Notes under the pieces: model-generated
Databases searched by the model: none
Seen by the model: the letters and a program-made list of their open reading frames with translations, nothing else
Told to the model about the DNA's origin: nothing
In this document: positions 23,824-25,290 of the stretch, in pieces
How the letters are laid out: every line of letters begins with the position of its first letter
How positions within the stretch are numbered: position 1 is the first letter of the stretch
Origin: Methanoregulaceae archaeon
Lineage (GTDB): Archaea > Halobacteriota > Methanomicrobia > Methanomicrobiales > Methanospirillaceae
DNA length: 25,290 nucleotides
Reading direction: 5' to 3'
Assembly (NCBI GenBank): GCA_019695435.1
Contig: JACTVF010000003.1
Coordinates: 1-25,290, forward strand
Position numbers and translations under genes: made by a program

Positions 23824-24155
23824 GAACGGATTTTCCTGTCCTCTTTATTTCGGACAATAACAAAATACGGAAACCCTCTGCCCAGGATAAACGCATATGA
23901 GGCGATTGAGTTCACTCCGGAACTACAAAGATCGATAACAATGTGGGGGTTCCCCATATTAGGGCCCTCCGGGGCAAAGTACTCATCGTTCACGGAAGGG
24001 AGACTACATCCTCACGGATAAGCGTCAGAAACAACGGTCGCCATCATCTGCCGGGATTGCAGCCTGGATGCAAAAAAAGAGCCCCTGTCTCACTTTCTTA
24101 TCGTACACCCGGGAATAACCTGTCGTTGCAGCCGGTTATGTGTCTTCTGTCGAAA
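23824..24155. other. Convergent intergenic region with partial repeat
   Basis: This lies between the convergent hydrolase and membrane-PAS genes. It holds T-rich sequence after the hydrolase stop (about 23832-23850) and the partial repeat copy D. Nothing else is recognised. Confidence 0.5.
23942..23985 (-). repeat. Dispersed GC-rich repeat, partial copy D
   Basis: On the minus strand the sequence TGCCCCGGAGGGCCCTAATA followed by TGGGGAACCCCCACAT matches the second half of the repeat (GTGCCCCGGAGGGGCCCTGATGCGGGGAGCCCTCA in copy A) with a few changes. The first hairpin with GCGGCGGATCAGT is absent. Confidence 0.6.
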
Positions 24156-24857
24156 TCAGGCAGGTCTCATTACAATCTGTACCGCTGTCCCGTTGTCCCA
24201 GAATACGGTTCCCAGAAACATATCGACGCTCACTTCGCTCCCGTCCTTCCTGACGAGCCGGACGTTGTCAAGGTTCATCCGCGCACCGAGTGCGGCCTGA
24301 TCGACCCGCTGCCGGAAGAGGGCCTGGAACCCAGGATCGATCATACTGACAATATCGCGGCCCATGAGGTTTTCGCCCGGACCAGCGCCGATCAAACGGC
24401 TGCCCGCAGTATTTATGTAGGCGATCCCATCCTGTCGGTATACCACGATCCCTTCCGGCAGCCACTCGATGAGAGAGCGGTAACGCTTTTCACTTGACGC
24501 AATATCCTCGACATTCGATACGTAATCCTTGATAAAAAACGATGCAATAACCAGGATCAGCGCAAAGAAGATCCGGTCAATCAGCGCGTATCCTATCGGT
24601 AAATCACGCGGGGACAGGAAAAGGCTCGCCGCCATCAGAAGAATAAACACACCGGTCATAAGAACCGGTGCATATTTCCAGCTGAGATACACAGTGAGGA
24701 AGAGGGGGATGAGATACAGGATCCAGATCATCACGCCCAGAGGTGTGATGATGTCGAAAACAAAAATGAGTGCAGTTGAAAGAGTGATATACACGACAAT
24801 ACGGAGAAAATCCTCCCTTCGTTGAACCGGCCAGATGAGCCTTCCCGTGTCCACCAT
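24156..24857 (-). CDS. Membrane protein with one PAS domain and no output domain
   Basis: This 233-residue protein has about four membrane helices (roughly 18-37, 41-58, 63-82 and 91-110), a short linker, and one PAS domain (about 123-231, with RYRSLIEWLPEGIVVYRQDG at its start and VRLVRKDGSEVSVD in the later strands). It ends right after the PAS fold, so there is no kinase, cyclase or DNA-binding output. The DNA after the stop does not continue a kinase in any frame that I can follow. It is probably a ligand or redox sensor acting through a partner, or a shortened sensor kinase. AGGAT precedes the ATG. It lies about 215 bases after the ABC ATPase gene on the same strand and has its own TATA element. 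Confidence 0.72.
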   Translation of the reverse strand: MVDTGRLIWPVQRREDFLRIVVYITLSTALIFVFDIITPLGVMIWILYLIPLFLTVYLSWKYAPVLMTGVFILLMAASLFLSPRDLPIGYALIDRIFFALILVIASFFIKDYVSNVEDIASSEKRYRSLIEWLPEGIVVYRQDGIAYINTAGSRLIGAGPGENLMGRDIVSMIDPGFQALFRQRVDQAALGARMNLDNVRLVRKDGSEVSVDMFLGTVFWDNGTAVQIVMRPA

Positions 24858-24876
24858 ACATGATCCTGTCGGATCT

Positions 24877-24888
24877 TATTATAAAAAT
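24877..24888 (-). promoter_or_regulatory. TATA element of the membrane-PAS gene
   Basis: The minus-strand ATTTTTATAATA, centred near 24883, predicts a transcript start at about the ATG (24857), so the message is short-leadered or leaderless. Confidence 0.45.
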
Positions 24889-25072
24889 CTGGTGGATGGT
24901 GGTCAGGGTCATGCCTTCATGAACGGTATTCGTGTCCGTGAACCGGACAGTTCTATTACAGGTGCGGGTCACACTTAGATCCTTTTGGGGAGAAGCGATC
25001 GTACCCGGTCGTGAGGTGAAGATGTGCGCCACTCCTCCCCACACCGGATACGACTACAACGGTGTCGCCGGT

Positions 25073-25290
25073 TCACGGGCAATGGCAGACCGTGCACATC
25101 TCCGGCATCTCACCAGGAATTCCTTCCCACTCTTTTTTTCCGTTGCAGAGTACGCAGGCCCGGTCCCCGATATCCGTGCTGTCGGCGAGCCGGTGCGTGA
25201 CCACGATACAGGGGATCTGCATCTTCCTGACAAACCGGCGCGTGAGATCCTTTACCGTCTGTGTACTCTCTGCGTCAAGCGCGGTAAACG
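25073..25290 (-). CDS. ABC transporter ATP-binding protein, C-terminal fragment cut by window edge
   Basis: The last 72 codons of a minus-strand gene are visible; the rest lies outside the window. The fragment reads FTALDAEST (D-loop after Walker B), then TRRFVRKMQIPCIVVTHRLA with the switch histidine, then GDRACVLCNGKKEWEG, the end of an importer-type ABC ATPase domain. The last residues are cysteine-rich (MCTVCHCP), and with CVLC this gives five cysteines in about 27 residues, which is unusual for an ABC ATPase and might bind a metal. The substrate cannot be judged from this piece. The gene ends at TGA (25073-25075). Confidence 0.75.
   Translation of the reverse strand, partial: FTALDAESTQTVKDLTRRFVRKMQIPCIVVTHRLADSTDIGDRACVLCNGKKEWEGIPGEMPEMCTVCHCP

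Noticed and set aside
1..25290. tRNA, rRNA, CRISPR arrays, insertion sequences or a defence system
   Set aside because: No cloverleaf, rRNA segment, regularly spaced repeat, transposase or known defence protein was recognised in any gap or frame.

Overview
The window is archaeal and reads as a chromosome segment of a Methanomicrobiales-type methanogen (Methanoregula-like; this assignment is inference). The archaeal evidence is transcription factor S, archaeal-type TruD and Pth2, the archaeal riboflavin reductase ArfC, an ADP-forming acyl-CoA synthetase subunit, archaeosortase A, a GLGHATR-type glycosyltransferase, and AT-rich TATA elements about 25 bases before likely transcript starts. There are no rRNA or tRNA genes, CRISPR arrays, insertion sequences or phage genes. 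The genes are dense, GC-rich and mostly housekeeping or transport.

Layout. 1-1332: 3' part of an ADP-forming acetate-CoA ligase alpha subunit (+). 2008-3507: arfC-sppA unit (-). 3658-4290: CDP-alcohol phosphatidyltransferase (+). 4608-5510: archaeosortase A (-). 5681-5995: TFS (+). 6636-8266: pth2-truD (-), with an ATGA overlap. 8541-13268: a complete branched-chain amino-acid-type ABC importer, split into livGF (+) and livKHM (-), which converge. 13541-15644: a YgjP-like metallohydrolase, then a glycosyltransferase and a small membrane protein (+). 15762-22281: a K+ transport operon (-) encoding a KdpC-KdpA fusion, KdpB and a KdpD without a kinase domain. 22891-23823: metallo-beta-lactamase-fold hydrolase (+). 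24156-24857: membrane-PAS protein (-). 25073-25290: C-terminal end of an ABC ATPase (-).

The most unusual locus is kdp. KdpC and KdpA are one 808-residue polypeptide, fused in an order that fits the known topologies of the two subunits. KdpB follows by translational overlap. KdpD ends after its GAF domain, and no KdpE or KdpF is visible. A gene-free stretch upstream carries a cluster of GTGTTNAC-like motifs that could be operators.

Two other structural features stand out. A GC-rich hairpin repeat of about 110 bases occurs in three near-complete copies and one partial copy, every one of them in a gap between convergent genes. The liv cluster looks as if its livGF half was inverted, and livG has no usable start codon in the frame that encodes its conserved N-terminus.
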